A stretch of 64,000 bases of DNA from Mucilaginibacter hurinus (GCF_003324525.1 NZ_QGDC01000006.1:1-64000), one strand, 5' to 3'. Counted from the first letter of the stretch, positions 9,045 through 17,506 are shown. Notes: generated by a model not told the origin, from the sequence alone. Numbers and translations are program-made.

Positions 9045-10379
9045 ATGGTATTTAAAAAACCACGGAACAGTCGTGATGACAAGTCCGCCGGAGCACCCAA
9101 AGGACGTTCAAAGGGTGGCGAATCAACCAAAAGGACATCGGCTCCGCCGCGCGGTAAGTTCACTTCTGACGGTACCGACAATCCAAAGAAGAAATTCGAT
9201 AATGACAAGTCTGGCGAAAAAAGATCTTCTTTTTCGGCCGTTAAGCGACCGTATTCCGGCAGGCCGGCAGACGGCGAGCGCGCGAAAAAGAACTTTGGTA
9301 ATGACGCCAACCGTCCAAGAAGGAATTTTGACGATAAGCCAGCAGGGGATAAACGCCCTTATTCGGGCCGAGCGTCTGACACTGACCGTCCAAAGAGGAC
9401 GTTTGGGGATGACCGTTCACCTGCTACAAGTGGTAAAAACTTCGGCGACAGGCCTAAAAGAAGCTATAGCGAAAGCGGAGATAAAAAATTTAACCGCAGA
9501 CCTGCCGAAAGCGGGTTCAAAAAGCGCGCAACAGGTGGATATGACGAAAAGCCGTACGCCGCGACACGCCAAAAAAGGGATTATACAGATGCGACTCCGG
9601 GTGAAGCACCTGCACGAAATTTGCGTGAGCGCAAAAAAAACACAGAGACTAAACATGCTGATAAAGGCCTAATCAGGCTTAACCGCTACATAGCTAACGC
9701 GGGCATTTGCTCGCGCCGTAAGGCTGATGAGTTGATTGAGGCTGGTGTAGTTTCGGTAAACGGACAAGTTGTATCTGAATTGGGCTATAAAGTTGATCCG
9801 GCGAAGGATGAGGTAAAGTACAATAACGAAACGCTTAAGCGCGAGAAGAATGTGTACGTATTACTTAATAAGCCTAAAGACTACATTACTACAACAGATG
9901 ATCCGCAGGAGCGGCGGACAGTTATGCATTTGGTAGAGAAAGCAAGCAAAGAGCGCATATACCCTATAGGCCGTTTAGACCGTAATACCACTGGTTTGCT
10001 GCTGATGACCAATGATGGCGACCTTGCAGATAAATTATCTCACCCCCGCAGTAACATTGTTAAATTATACCAGGTAGAATTAAGTAAAGGGCTTACACAA
10101 GGAGATTTGAACAAAATAGCCTTTGGGCTGGAGCTGGAAGATGGCATTATCAAGCCCGACTCAATATCATACGTAGCCGGCGGTACAAAGCGCGAAGTGG
10201 GCATACAGATACATAGCGGCAAGAACCGTATAGTGCGGCGCATATTTGAACATCTGGGCTATGAAGTGGTAAAGCTGGACAGGGTGGTTTATGCCGGGCT
10301 AACAAAAAAGGACCTTCCCCGGGGGCGTTGGCGTTATCTTGAAGAAAAAGAGGTGATACAATTAAAGCACTTAATATAA
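9045..10379 (+). CDS. RluB/RsuA-family pseudouridine synthase with long basic N-terminal tail
   Basis: This enzyme isomerises specific uridines of rRNA. The C-terminal 240 residues form a standard RsuA/RluB protein: an S4 RNA-binding domain (LNRYIANAGICSRRKADELI, from about 208) and the catalytic domain with Asp 312 in GRLDRNTTGLLL and the late motif GKNRIVRRIFEHLGYEV. The first 200 residues are unusual. They are low-complexity, very rich in Arg, Lys, Gly, Asp and Ser, with loose repeats such as RPKRTFGDD and KRPYSGR. They are probably disordered and RNA-binding. Whether the enzyme acts on 23S position 2605 (RluB) or 16S position 516 (RsuA) cannot be settled from sequence alone. The length of 444 is far above the usual 240-290. 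Confidence 0.93.
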   Translation: MVFKKPRNSRDDKSAGAPKGRSKGGESTKRTSAPPRGKFTSDGTDNPKKKFDNDKSGEKRSSFSAVKRPYSGRPADGERAKKNFGNDANRPRRNFDDKPAGDKRPYSGRASDTDRPKRTFGDDRSPATSGKNFGDRPKRSYSESGDKKFNRRPAESGFKKRATGGYDEKPYAATRQKRDYTDATPGEAPARNLRERKKNTETKHADKGLIRLNRYIANAGICSRRKADELIEAGVVSVNGQVVSELGYKVDPAKDEVKYNNETLKREKNVYVLLNKPKDYITTTDDPQERRTVMHLVEKASKERIYPIGRLDRNTTGLLLMTNDGDLADKLSHPRSNIVKLYQVELSKGLTQGDLNKIAFGLELEDGIIKPDSISYVAGGTKREVGIQIHSGKNRIVRRIFEHLGYEVVKLDRVVYAGLTKKDLPRGRWRYLEEKEVIQLKHLI

Positions 10380-10382
10380 TAT

Positions 10383-10411
10383 AAACGCCCTTTTACAGGG
10401 CGTTTTTTTAT
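10383..10411 (+). terminator. Intrinsic terminator
   Basis: The stem AAACGCCC (10383-10390) pairs with GGGCGTTT (10398-10405) and is followed by a T-run, directly after the pseudouridine synthase stop codon. Confidence 0.85.
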
Positions 10412-10453
10412 TGACGGTTTTGTAACTTGCAGTATAATTTTTTGAGAACAGCG

Positions 10454-11572
10454 ATGAAAAGTTTTTTGTTACTAACGTTGTGGTTGCCATTAGTGGTTTA
10501 CGCACAAAAAAAAACGCCTAAAATGTATGATTTACTTGTTGGCGGATATGGAAGCAGTATATCTGTTTATCGTTTTTATCCCGAGACAGGTAAACTAGCC
10601 TATCTCAGCGAATCAGATAGTATCAAAAATCCTTCGTACTTATGCGTTGACAAGGATAGCAGATTTGTATATGCCGTAAGTGAAAAGGATAGCGACAGCG
10701 AGGTAATGGCGTACTCACTGGCGCCTAAAACAGGGCAGCTTACTTTTGTAAATAAACAACCGGTAAAGGGTGCGGCGGCATGTTATATATCAATAGACGA
10801 GGATAGGAAGAATATTTTTGTGGCGAATTATTTAAGTGGCAGCATCAGTGTGTTGCCATTGAAAGAGGATGGCTCTGTTTTGCCGCCGTCGCAGCTCATA
10901 CAAGGTAAAGGCCGAAGCGTAAATAAAGAAAGGCAGGAAGCCCCGCATGCGCATACTGCGTTTTTATCGCCCGATGAAAAGTACTTGCTTTACACTGACC
11001 TTGGTACCGATAAGATACATAGTTACCGTTACAAAGATGGGCAGCAGCAACCTTTAATACCTGTTTCAGTAACCAACGTTAAACCGGGCAGCGGACCAAG
11101 GCACCTTGATTTTTCGCCTGATAAAAAACATGTTTATGTGGTACAGGAGCTTACAGGCGAGGTAGTTGTTTTTGATTATGATGATGGTAAACTGAAGGAG
11201 GTGCAAACGGTAAGCATGCTGGCGCCGGGATTCAAAGGCGTAGTTGGCGCAGCCGATATTCATGTGTCTGCGGATGGAAAATATGTATACGCGTCAAACA
11301 GGGGTGATGTGAATAATATAGTGGTATATGCCATAGCGCCTGAAACAGGCTTGCTTACTTTTGTAGAGCGTAAGCCAACCATGGGCAAAGCACCGCGTAA
11401 TTTTGTAATTGACCCTACCGGCAACTTTATACTGGTGGCCAATCAGGATAGCAACAGTATTTTTGTATTCAGGCGTGATAAGGCCAGTGGTCAGATACGT
11501 GAAATTGCCTCGTATGTGCAGGTTAATAAACCTACCTGTTTAAAGTTTGCGGCAGCGCAAACCCCTAAATAG
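10454..11572 (+). CDS. Secreted lactonase-family beta-propeller protein
   Basis: The protein belongs to the YbhE/6-phosphogluconolactonase-type family with a seven-bladed propeller. Repeating blades show the pattern of GxLxF followed by PSYLCVDKDSRFVYAV, HLDFSPDKKHVYVV, DIHVSADGKYVYASNR and NFVIDPTGNFILVANQ. The start at 10454 gives a clean signal peptide (MKSFLLLTLWLPLVVYAQ) with cleavage near residue 18, so it is exported. An ATG nine codons earlier is less likely. Export argues against a role in the cytoplasmic pentose-phosphate pathway. In this phylum such proteins are often annotated as lactonases without a known substrate. Confidence 0.88.
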   Translation: MKSFLLLTLWLPLVVYAQKKTPKMYDLLVGGYGSSISVYRFYPETGKLAYLSESDSIKNPSYLCVDKDSRFVYAVSEKDSDSEVMAYSLAPKTGQLTFVNKQPVKGAAACYISIDEDRKNIFVANYLSGSISVLPLKEDGSVLPPSQLIQGKGRSVNKERQEAPHAHTAFLSPDEKYLLYTDLGTDKIHSYRYKDGQQQPLIPVSVTNVKPGSGPRHLDFSPDKKHVYVVQELTGEVVVFDYDDGKLKEVQTVSMLAPGFKGVVGAADIHVSADGKYVYASNRGDVNNIVVYAIAPETGLLTFVERKPTMGKAPRNFVIDPTGNFILVANQDSNSIFVFRRDKASGQIREIASYVQVNKPTCLKFAAAQTPK

Positions 11573-11638
11573 CCTGTGCTATTATGCAGTTTATGTTTCT
11601 TAGGGCGGTGCTCTTATAAAAAGGCCCGGGTCAAAAAA

Positions 11639-11681
11639 AAATGTGGAAGGCTACCGATAAAAACGTTAGCCTTCCACATTT
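11639..11681 (-). terminator. Terminator of the lipocalin-like lipoprotein gene
   Basis: An 18-bp stem with one mismatch (11639-11656 with 11664-11681) is followed, on the minus strand, by a long U-run (the A-run at 11632-11641). It also stands between convergent genes and may stop the lactonase transcript. Confidence 0.8.
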
Positions 11682-11705
11682 AACCTTTTACTAAAAAAAG
11701 GGAGA

Positions 11706-12185
11706 TTAATTTTTACTGAATGAATATACTACGTAACCGGTTTGTGCGCCTATAGGTACCGGAGTTTTAAGTACCAGGTTACTTTTGTTAGCGCTGCCAA
11801 TATCTAAACGGTAACCTTCAGCTACGTTTTTGGCTTTATCCCCTTCATATATTTTTTTAAACTGAAATTGGGTGCCGGTTGGCCCTTCAAAAACCGACCA
11901 GAATATAGTTTGCGATGTGCCGTCAGTTAGCGTGTACATGCCATTGCCGCTGTTGGTCAATTTCCAGGTACTGCCTACAAATGCTGATGGTGGCGCCTGG
12001 TCAAATACATTTTGTACGGCACTTGGCAATAAGCCGCCTTCATAGGTTACAGTATTTAACGTCCAGGTGCCTACAAACCTGTCACGTGGTACGTGTGATG
12101 ATGTGGTGCTTCTGACACTTGAACAAGCCGATAATATAATAGTAAAGGCTAAAATAGCGATAGTAGATTGGATGATGTTTTTCAT
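11706..12185 (-). CDS. Lipocalin-like lipoprotein, hypothetical
   Basis: This 159-residue protein starts with a lipoprotein signal (MKNIIQSTIAILAF) ending in the lipobox LSAC, Cys at about 21. The mature part opens with RFVGTWTLNTVTYEG, the G-x-W pattern of lipocalin-like domains found in many Bacteroidota lipoproteins, and is predicted to be all-beta. It probably sits in the outer or inner membrane facing the periplasm. No ligand can be proposed. The gene stands alone between convergent and divergent neighbours and has its own terminator. Confidence 0.8.
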   Translation of the reverse strand: MKNIIQSTIAILAFTIILSACSSVRSTTSSHVPRDRFVGTWTLNTVTYEGGLLPSAVQNVFDQAPPSAFVGSTWKLTNSGNGMYTLTDGTSQTIFWSVFEGPTGTQFQFKKIYEGDKAKNVAEGYRLDIGSANKSNLVLKTPVPIGAQTGYVVYSFSKN

Positions 12186-12319
12186 GGCTTAAATATTATT
12201 TTTTTTAATAACATAAATATTGTCAAAATGTTGACGATGATATTTATGCGGGTTTATATGTTGGAGAAGACATTTTTATAAAGGTTTAATTATGTAACCC
12301 CATTAACTATATTTAGCCA

Positions 12320-13966
12320 ATGGAAATCCGGGCTGCTTATTTATATTACATAATAATCCTGATAATGCTGCAAGGCTGCAGCAGCACCGATCATAACAAC
12401 AAAAAATCGATTTTTAATTTAAACCTCGAGTACGGTCTTACTTCTCTTGATCCTGCTTTTGCACGTAATCAAAATGCGCTGTGGCTTGATAACCAATTAT
12501 ACAACGGCCTGGTGCAGATAAATGACCGCCTCGAGGTGTTGCCGGCTATAGCTAAAAGTTGGGTTATCAGTCCTGATGGATTAAAATACATCTTCTATCT
12601 GCGTAACAATGTTTATTTTCATGACGATGCACTATTTGCAAACGGCAAGGGCCGTAAATGCGTGGCTGCTGATTTTGTGTACAGCTTTGGCAGGTTGATA
12701 GATCCAAAAGTGGCCTCGTCCGGTTCATGGATTTTTAGTGATAAGGTAACGGGAAAGGAATCCTTTATTGCTGTAAATGATACCACGCTAATTGTGCAAC
12801 TAAAGCAGCCTTTTTCGCCGCTGCTGAGTTTGCTCACTGCGCAATATTGCTCAGTTGTACCGCACGAAGTTGTAGAGCGTTACGGAAAGGATTTCCGGAT
12901 ACATCCGGTTGGTACAGGCCCTTTTAAATTTAAGTACTGGAAGGAGCGCGAGGTATTAGCACTGGTTAAAAACGAAAATTATTGGGAAACTGATAGTGAC
13001 GGAAACCGGTTGCCTTACCTGGATGCTATAAAGGCCACTTTTATAAGCGATAAGCAGAGTGCTTTTATGAGCTTTATAAAGGGCGATATCGATTTTTTTA
13101 ATGGGATAGACGGCAGCTACCGCGACGACGTACTCACTAAATCCGGTAAACTCACCAAAAAGTACCAGGGTAAATTTGTGATGTCTGCCCGTCCGTATCT
13201 CAATACCGAATACCTGGGTGTTTTGGTAGATACCAGCCTTACTATCACGAAAAACTCACCATTAAGGCTGCTGAAAATACGACAGGCTATAAACTACGCG
13301 ATAGACCGGCGTAAAATGATAAAGTATTTGCGTAACGGTATTGGTACGCCCGGCCATGCGGGCTTTATACCTGAGGGTATGCCCGGTTTTGATAGCATGG
13401 CGGTAGCCGGGTATAGTTACAATCCGGAAAAAGCCCGCCGCCTGCTGGCTGAAGCCGGGTTTGCCAATGGCCGCAATTTGCCCCGGATTACGTTAAATAC
13501 CACCACCACTTACCGCGACTTGATTGAATATATACAAGGCCAGCTGCAAGCTATAGGAATAAATACAAGGGTAGAAATAAACCAGATAGCCAGCCTGCGC
13601 GAACTGGTAGCCAAAAATGGGGTAAATTTTTTCAGGGCACAATGGATAGCGGATTACCCTGATGGTGAAAATTATTTATCGGTATTTTATACAAAGAATA
13701 AGATACCTTTCGGGCCCAATTACACCGGTTTCAGCAATAGACAGTTCGATGCATTGTTTGAACAAACTTACCGGGAAACTAATGACAGCCTCCGCTATAA
13801 ATTATATCAAAAAATGGATAGCATCGTAATGGCTCAATCGCCGGTAATTGTATTGTATTACGATAGACTGGTTAACTTCCATCAAACAAACATAACCGGC
13901 TTAAACACTAACCCGCAAAATTTACTGGTGTTAAAGTGGGTAAAAAAGGCGCACCTAAGGCCTTAA
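12320..13966 (+). CDS. Extracellular solute-binding lipoprotein, family 5 (peptide/OppA-like)
   Basis: This 548-residue protein has a lipoprotein signal with lipobox LQGC (Cys at about 20) and the family 5 binding-protein fold. Family marks include LEYGLTSLDPAFARN at the mature N-terminus, the domain pattern VYFHDDALF with DFVYSFGRLIDP, HPVGTGPFKFKYWKE and the late RQAINYAIDRRKMIKYL. Such proteins capture oligopeptides or other solutes for ABC importers. No permease or ATPase genes are adjacent, so it may serve a transporter encoded elsewhere. The start MEIRAAYLYY gives a short but usable signal sequence. Confidence 0.92.
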   Translation: MEIRAAYLYYIIILIMLQGCSSTDHNNKKSIFNLNLEYGLTSLDPAFARNQNALWLDNQLYNGLVQINDRLEVLPAIAKSWVISPDGLKYIFYLRNNVYFHDDALFANGKGRKCVAADFVYSFGRLIDPKVASSGSWIFSDKVTGKESFIAVNDTTLIVQLKQPFSPLLSLLTAQYCSVVPHEVVERYGKDFRIHPVGTGPFKFKYWKEREVLALVKNENYWETDSDGNRLPYLDAIKATFISDKQSAFMSFIKGDIDFFNGIDGSYRDDVLTKSGKLTKKYQGKFVMSARPYLNTEYLGVLVDTSLTITKNSPLRLLKIRQAINYAIDRRKMIKYLRNGIGTPGHAGFIPEGMPGFDSMAVAGYSYNPEKARRLLAEAGFANGRNLPRITLNTTTTYRDLIEYIQGQLQAIGINTRVEINQIASLRELVAKNGVNFFRAQWIADYPDGENYLSVFYTKNKIPFGPNYTGFSNRQFDALFEQTYRETNDSLRYKLYQKMDSIVMAQSPVIVLYYDRLVNFHQTNITGLNTNPQNLLVLKWVKKAHLRP

Positions 13967-13999
13967 AAAAAGGCTTTTATCGTCATATAAGAATAAGAG

Positions 14000-15049
14000 T
14001 TAAATATGGTCCGTGAGCACTCGTAGTCGTTCTCGTATGTTTGATGCGTCATTTGTTCCTTGTTGAGTTAGTCGATCATATTCTAATAAGTCAAAATCAG
14101 CACTTTCATAATTAGTCTCGGCTAATTCTCGATTGGTTTTGACTAATTCGGTAAAAGCAAACAGACGTGATCTTGTTATAGTAGTGTTATTGTCTTCTGC
14201 CCATTTGAATAATAAATAATAAACTACAATATTCCCTTGAGCCCTAAGTAAACTATCATTAAAGGTGAAGCATTGATCCATCGCATCTAAATAATGAGTG
14301 ACTATTCCACTTACCAATTCTATTGTGGCAGTATGGCCTGTCCTGTATTTTTTTACCATCGAATCCAGATACACTTTTTTTGTATCAAATATTTTGTCAC
14401 TTTCGATATTAGACACTTCTACTAACAATAGTCTAGCCGCGGCTTCGTAGTGTTGATATCTATTATTAGAGAATTTAACCTTCGTTGTGAAAAATGCATG
14501 TTTAGAAATTTTGCGAATTTCTGTAACCATGTCTCCCCCAAACGCATTCCTTTTTTCGGCGGAATTTAGAGGTACAGCCTCGTTTAACCTTGAAAACATA
14601 TCTTCAATTAAATCCAGATCGTCAGTTTGTACGCCTATAATTGGTAATACAAATGAATCAAACTTAATTTTAATCTTGGGATATTCCTTTGATATATCAT
14701 CATAACTTAATCCTGATAGACGTATAGTAATATCATCTTGATATTCAAAGTCGTCAGATAAGCAGAATTTGTTCTCGATAAATGCCCAAATCGTTTCAAT
14801 TCTTTGTTTTCCATCAATAATTGAATAAGATTTGCCTGTGGCTTGTCGTTCTTTTCGATCAAACTGATGAAAATACATTTTAGGTATATCATAATTATTT
14901 AAAATGGAGTCGATAAGAAGTTGTTTCTTCTCGGGAGTCCAAACGCCTCCGTTTCTTTGATATTCAGGGTCTACAACGATTTGATCTTTCTCCGAATAAA
15001 TTCTAAGTATAGTTGAATGTTGTATGGGGCTGGTTTCTATATAACTCAT
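14000..15049 (-). CDS. DUF262 domain protein (GmrS-like ParB-fold)
   Basis: The 349-residue protein carries an N-terminal DUF262 domain: DPEYQRNGGVWTPEKKQLLIDSIL and the signature SIIDGKQRIETIWAF (usual form DGQQR), followed by LPIIGVQTDDLDLIEDMFSRLN. DUF262 is the ParB-like NTP-binding module of GmrSD-type modification-dependent restriction enzymes. The nuclease partner DUF1524 (HNH) is absent here and in the neighbours. The start codon overlaps the stop of the upstream FRG gene (ATGA), so the two are translated together. Base composition is AT-richer than the flanks: 30% G+C in 14701-14760 against 55% in 13441-13500. Acquisition by transfer is likely. Confidence 0.9.
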   Translation of the reverse strand: MSYIETSPIQHSTILRIYSEKDQIVVDPEYQRNGGVWTPEKKQLLIDSILNNYDIPKMYFHQFDRKERQATGKSYSIIDGKQRIETIWAFIENKFCLSDDFEYQDDITIRLSGLSYDDISKEYPKIKIKFDSFVLPIIGVQTDDLDLIEDMFSRLNEAVPLNSAEKRNAFGGDMVTEIRKISKHAFFTTKVKFSNNRYQHYEAAARLLLVEVSNIESDKIFDTKKVYLDSMVKKYRTGHTATIELVSGIVTHYLDAMDQCFTFNDSLLRAQGNIVVYYLLFKWAEDNNTTITRSRLFAFTELVKTNRELAETNYESADFDLLEYDRLTQQGTNDASNIRERLRVLTDHI

Positions 15050-15780
15050 ATGAATGTTCCTGTTAAAATTTCGCCTATACTTGATAGTTCGGGAAATAAC
15101 GTAAACTTGCTTATGCCGAGTAATTTGAGCTCTTTTCTAATTTCCTCTTTACTGTTCTTAGGAATCCTATATTTAATAACCTCCTCCTTTAAACAAAAAT
15201 CTTCAATGGGCTTGTGATCTAAATGATGTATAGTGAATACGCCTAATTGCGCTTGTATTCTAGGGTTATTTCTAGTCGCTATTGTAGCTAGTGGCGTTAA
15301 TTTATTTCGTGGGTTCTGACTTAATGTTTCTAATGAATAGCTTTTCAGTTCCTCATCGTCAAAACAGAGAATAAAGTTCTCTTCATCGACATCAACTCCA
15401 GCTATTTTATTTAGCTCTATTGGCTTGAGAGACCATAGAGCCCCATCAGTGTCTAAGCGGGATTTATCAGATACGGCAAAAAAAAGTGCAGTTAATGGGC
15501 TTTCACTCCAATCTAATAATCGAGTCGGAACCCCGTAATGTTGCATTAAAAACATCCAATCAAAACTATCTTTTGGATGTCTATCAATCAACATAGCGGC
15601 GGATTGTTTAAATCGTGTAAGGAAGCTGTTTTCAGAAGGCAGGCCGGTCAAACGTAATAAGCCGGGTGATAGCGTCCAGGTGTAATCTCCTTGCCCCCGA
15701 TACCACACATCTCTACCGTAATTTGCATAATCTATTTTAAGTATATCCACTAGATCACTTACACAAGCTATCTCTTTCAT
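15046..15780 (-). CDS. FRG-domain protein
   Basis: The 244-residue protein consists almost wholly of an FRG domain. Diagnostic segments are VWYRGQGDYTWTLSPGLLR (about 25-43), LMQHYGVPTRLLDWSESPL followed by TALFFAV, NNPRIQAQLGVFTIH and the C-terminal YRIP...LGISKFTLFPELSSIGE. FRG domains have no established activity that I can cite with confidence. They occur widely in accessory regions next to DUF262-type or nuclease genes. Here the gene is first in a two-gene operon, with the DUF262 gene overlapping by four bases. The start MKEIACVSDL is supported by a promoter about 30 bases upstream. Confidence 0.9.
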   Translation of the reverse strand: MKEIACVSDLVDILKIDYANYGRDVWYRGQGDYTWTLSPGLLRLTGLPSENSFLTRFKQSAAMLIDRHPKDSFDWMFLMQHYGVPTRLLDWSESPLTALFFAVSDKSRLDTDGALWSLKPIELNKIAGVDVDEENFILCFDDEELKSYSLETLSQNPRNKLTPLATIATRNNPRIQAQLGVFTIHHLDHKPIEDFCLKEEVIKYRIPKNSKEEIRKELKLLGISKFTLFPELSSIGEILTGTFI

Positions 15781-15810
15781 AATGAACAGGCTAGTTTGAA
15801 TTTAGGTTTA

Positions 15811-15840
15811 TAAAGATAAGAAGATGAGGAATATTTACAA
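15811..15840 (-). promoter_or_regulatory. Promoter of the FRG-DUF262 operon
   Basis: On the minus strand TTG (15838-15840), 19 bases, then TATCTTTA (15811-15818) match the Bacteroidota -33/-7 elements with one change in the last base of the -7 box. Confidence 0.5.
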
Positions 15841-15876
15841 CTAAATGTTGTGATCTATATGCGTTGTTCTAAGGAT

Positions 15877-16269
15877 CTACGGTTCCCTCGTCCAAATTTC
15901 CGGCACGGTAATGTCCTTTCTCTTCACATCTCTAAACGCCCAGTAAGCCATGGCGTATAATACCTCTTTCAAGTCTTCACCGGCTGGTGTCAGGCTATAG
16001 GTTACATAGGGTGGTACAACCGGTTGCGCCACACGCCTCACTATATCATCCGCCTCAAGCTGCTTCAGGTGCTGTATAAGCATTTTCTCAGTAATAGCAG
16101 GTATAGCTCTTCGCAACTCACTATAACGTTTAGCACCGGATAGCAAGTGAAATAGTATAATAGGTTTCCAGTGTCCCCCTATTTTATCCATTACATAGGT
16201 TACGGGGCACTCCGCCATAGCCGCCTTTTTGTTTTCCTGTAGTGTTGAAGAATGCTTTACTGCAGTCAT
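15877..16269 (-). CDS. HxlR-family transcriptional regulator
   Basis: This winged-helix regulator has the HxlR hallmarks: CPVTYVMDKIGGHWKPIILF, then LSGAKRYSELRRAIPAITEKML, the wing VVPPYVTYSLTPAGEDL, and a C-terminal helix. I start at the ATG at 16267-16269 (MTAVKHSSTL, 130 residues). The longer frame upstream would run through the operator and promoter of the divergent gene. The family senses redox or electrophile stress in several cases through the conserved N-terminal Cys, seen here at AECPVTY. It is divergent from an NmrA-like gene and probably represses it. Confidence 0.92.
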   Translation of the reverse strand: MTAVKHSSTLQENKKAAMAECPVTYVMDKIGGHWKPIILFHLLSGAKRYSELRRAIPAITEKMLIQHLKQLEADDIVRRVAQPVVPPYVTYSLTPAGEDLKEVLYAMAYWAFRDVKRKDITVPEIWTREP

Positions 16270-16292
16270 AAGTAATACATACTTTAGGGTAA

Positions 16293-16327
16293 GTACTTGT
16301 AAAAAAGTAAGTACAAATATAACTTTG
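16293..16327 (+). promoter_or_regulatory. HxlR operator overlapping the NmrA-gene promoter
   Basis: The inverted repeat GTACTT (16293-16298), 10 bases, AAGTAC (16309-16314) overlaps a promoter TTG (16297-16299), 20 bases, TAACTTTG (16320-16327). A dimer bound here would cover the space between the -33 and -7 elements. The arrangement supports repression of the downstream gene and autoregulation of the divergent one. Confidence 0.6.
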
Positions 16328-16376
16328 TTCACAACAAATGCAAAATCAACTGTTAATAATTAAAGCGATTAAAACT

Positions 16377-17255
16377 ATGAAGATCATTGTAACAGGGTCA
16401 TTAGGCAATATAAGTAAGCCCCTGACCGAAATTTTAGTGAAAGCCGGCCATGATGTAACGGTTATAAGTCATGACCAGGCCAAAGCCGATAAAATCACAG
16501 CTTTAGGTGCTAAGCCTGCGATAGGGTCGTTAGACGATGTGGCCTTTATGACCGAAACACTAACCGGCGCAGATGCTGCATATTTAATGATACCTCCGGG
16601 ATATGAGGCGCAGGACATGTATGAAGTTACCACAGGTATTGGCGAAGGTTATATCAAAGCTATAAAAGATTCAGGTATCAAAAAGATTGTTTTCCTGAGC
16701 AGCATCGGCTCACATCACGAAGGAAAGACAGGCCCTATTAAAGCTATTGGTGTAATTGAGCGTAAGCTTTTTGAACTGGACGGAGTGGATGTGAAATCGC
16801 TACGTCCGGGATTTTATTTTACCAATTATCTCGACAATGTGGATATGGTAAAAAATGGAGGCATTTTAGGTTCAAACTATCCGGGTAACGATACGATGGT
16901 GCTTACCCACCCTCGTGATAATGCCAGGGTTGCAGCCGAAGAACTGCAAAATGGTTTTACAGGTAAAAGCTACCGTTACGTGGCAACGGATGAACGGACG
17001 AACAATGAGATTGCTGCGGCTTTAGGTAAAGCTATCGGAAAACCAGCTTTACCATGGGTTGAGTTTAATGACGAAGACAATTATAAGGGTATGGTGCAGG
17101 CCGGCCTGCCCGAAGAAATGTCCCGGCAGTATACCGAAATGGGTGCAGCTGTTCGGAGCCGTATCCTGTTTGAGGATTTTGACAAGAAAAAAGAATTTGT
17201 TAAAAACGGTACTAAGCTGGAAGACTTTGCAAATGAGTTTGCGAAAGCGTTTTAG
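16377..17255 (+). CDS. NmrA-family NAD(P)-binding protein
   Basis: The protein (292 residues from the ATG at 16377) is an atypical short-chain dehydrogenase/reductase. The nucleotide motif MKIIVTGSLGNISKPL is at the N-terminus, followed by KADKITALGAKPAIGSLDD and the mid-chain KKIVFLSSIGSHHEGK. The Tyr-x-x-x-Lys catalytic pair of classical SDRs is absent, as in NmrA and quinone-reductase-like members, which may sense NADP or reduce quinones. It is divergent from an HxlR regulator, a pairing common in bacteria for electrophile-induced genes. The in-frame ATG 13 codons upstream falls too close to the predicted transcription start to be preferred. Confidence 0.88.
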   Translation: MKIIVTGSLGNISKPLTEILVKAGHDVTVISHDQAKADKITALGAKPAIGSLDDVAFMTETLTGADAAYLMIPPGYEAQDMYEVTTGIGEGYIKAIKDSGIKKIVFLSSIGSHHEGKTGPIKAIGVIERKLFELDGVDVKSLRPGFYFTNYLDNVDMVKNGGILGSNYPGNDTMVLTHPRDNARVAAEELQNGFTGKSYRYVATDERTNNEIAAALGKAIGKPALPWVEFNDEDNYKGMVQAGLPEEMSRQYTEMGAAVRSRILFEDFDKKKEFVKNGTKLEDFANEFAKAF

Positions 17256-17275
17256 GTGAAGATGCCTCACCCCAA

Positions 17276-17296
17276 CCCCTCTCCTAAGGAGAGGGG
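17276..17296. repeat. Short GC-rich palindrome
   Basis: CCCCTCTCCT (17276-17285) and AGGAGAGGGG (17287-17296) are perfect arms around one base, next to CTCACCCCAACC. It matches a style of intergenic element that I recall as frequent in this phylum. It may also end the NmrA-gene transcript, though there is no T-run. Confidence 0.6.
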
Positions 17297-17383
17297 CTCA
17301 AGAGCGCTGTCAAAAATCAACGTAATTGGGAATATATCAACCCATTGAATTATGAGGGGAAAAAATAACATATTAAAGAATGT

Positions 17384-17464
17384 CCCCTTTGCGCGTGTCA
17401 AACGTTGAGCGCACGCCTTTGCATGCTTTGACTCCTTAGCTGACACTTCGAACAATCGTCCTGG
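17384..17464 (-). repeat. Degenerate repeat fragment with coding-like reading
   Basis: Read on the minus strand this stretch spells GRLFEVSAKESKHAKACAQR and continues LTRAKGTFF. I recall closely similar strings from many short unrelated hypothetical frames in Mucilaginibacter-like genomes, so I read it as a dispersed repeat fragment and not a gene. The gap 17256-17624 otherwise holds only other repeats and the aconitase terminator. Confidence 0.4.
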
Positions 17465-17506
17465 CAGCAATGAAGCAATTTTATTAGACAGTCCGTTAGA
17501 CAGGTT

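Noticed and set aside
9073..9672. Open frame of 199 codons overlapping the pseudouridine synthase start
   Set aside because: It lies in another frame of the low-complexity basic tail, and no recognisable domain is present. The main frame continues into a clear enzyme.
13957..13979. Possible terminator after the solute-binding protein
   Set aside because: AAGGCCT and AGGCTTT can pair around an A-run, but the stem is short with a G-T pair, and the evidence is too weak to list.
17267..17470. 67-codon minus-strand frame after the NmrA gene
   Set aside because: It covers a dispersed repeat fragment and a palindrome. I treat it as repeat-derived and not as a gene.
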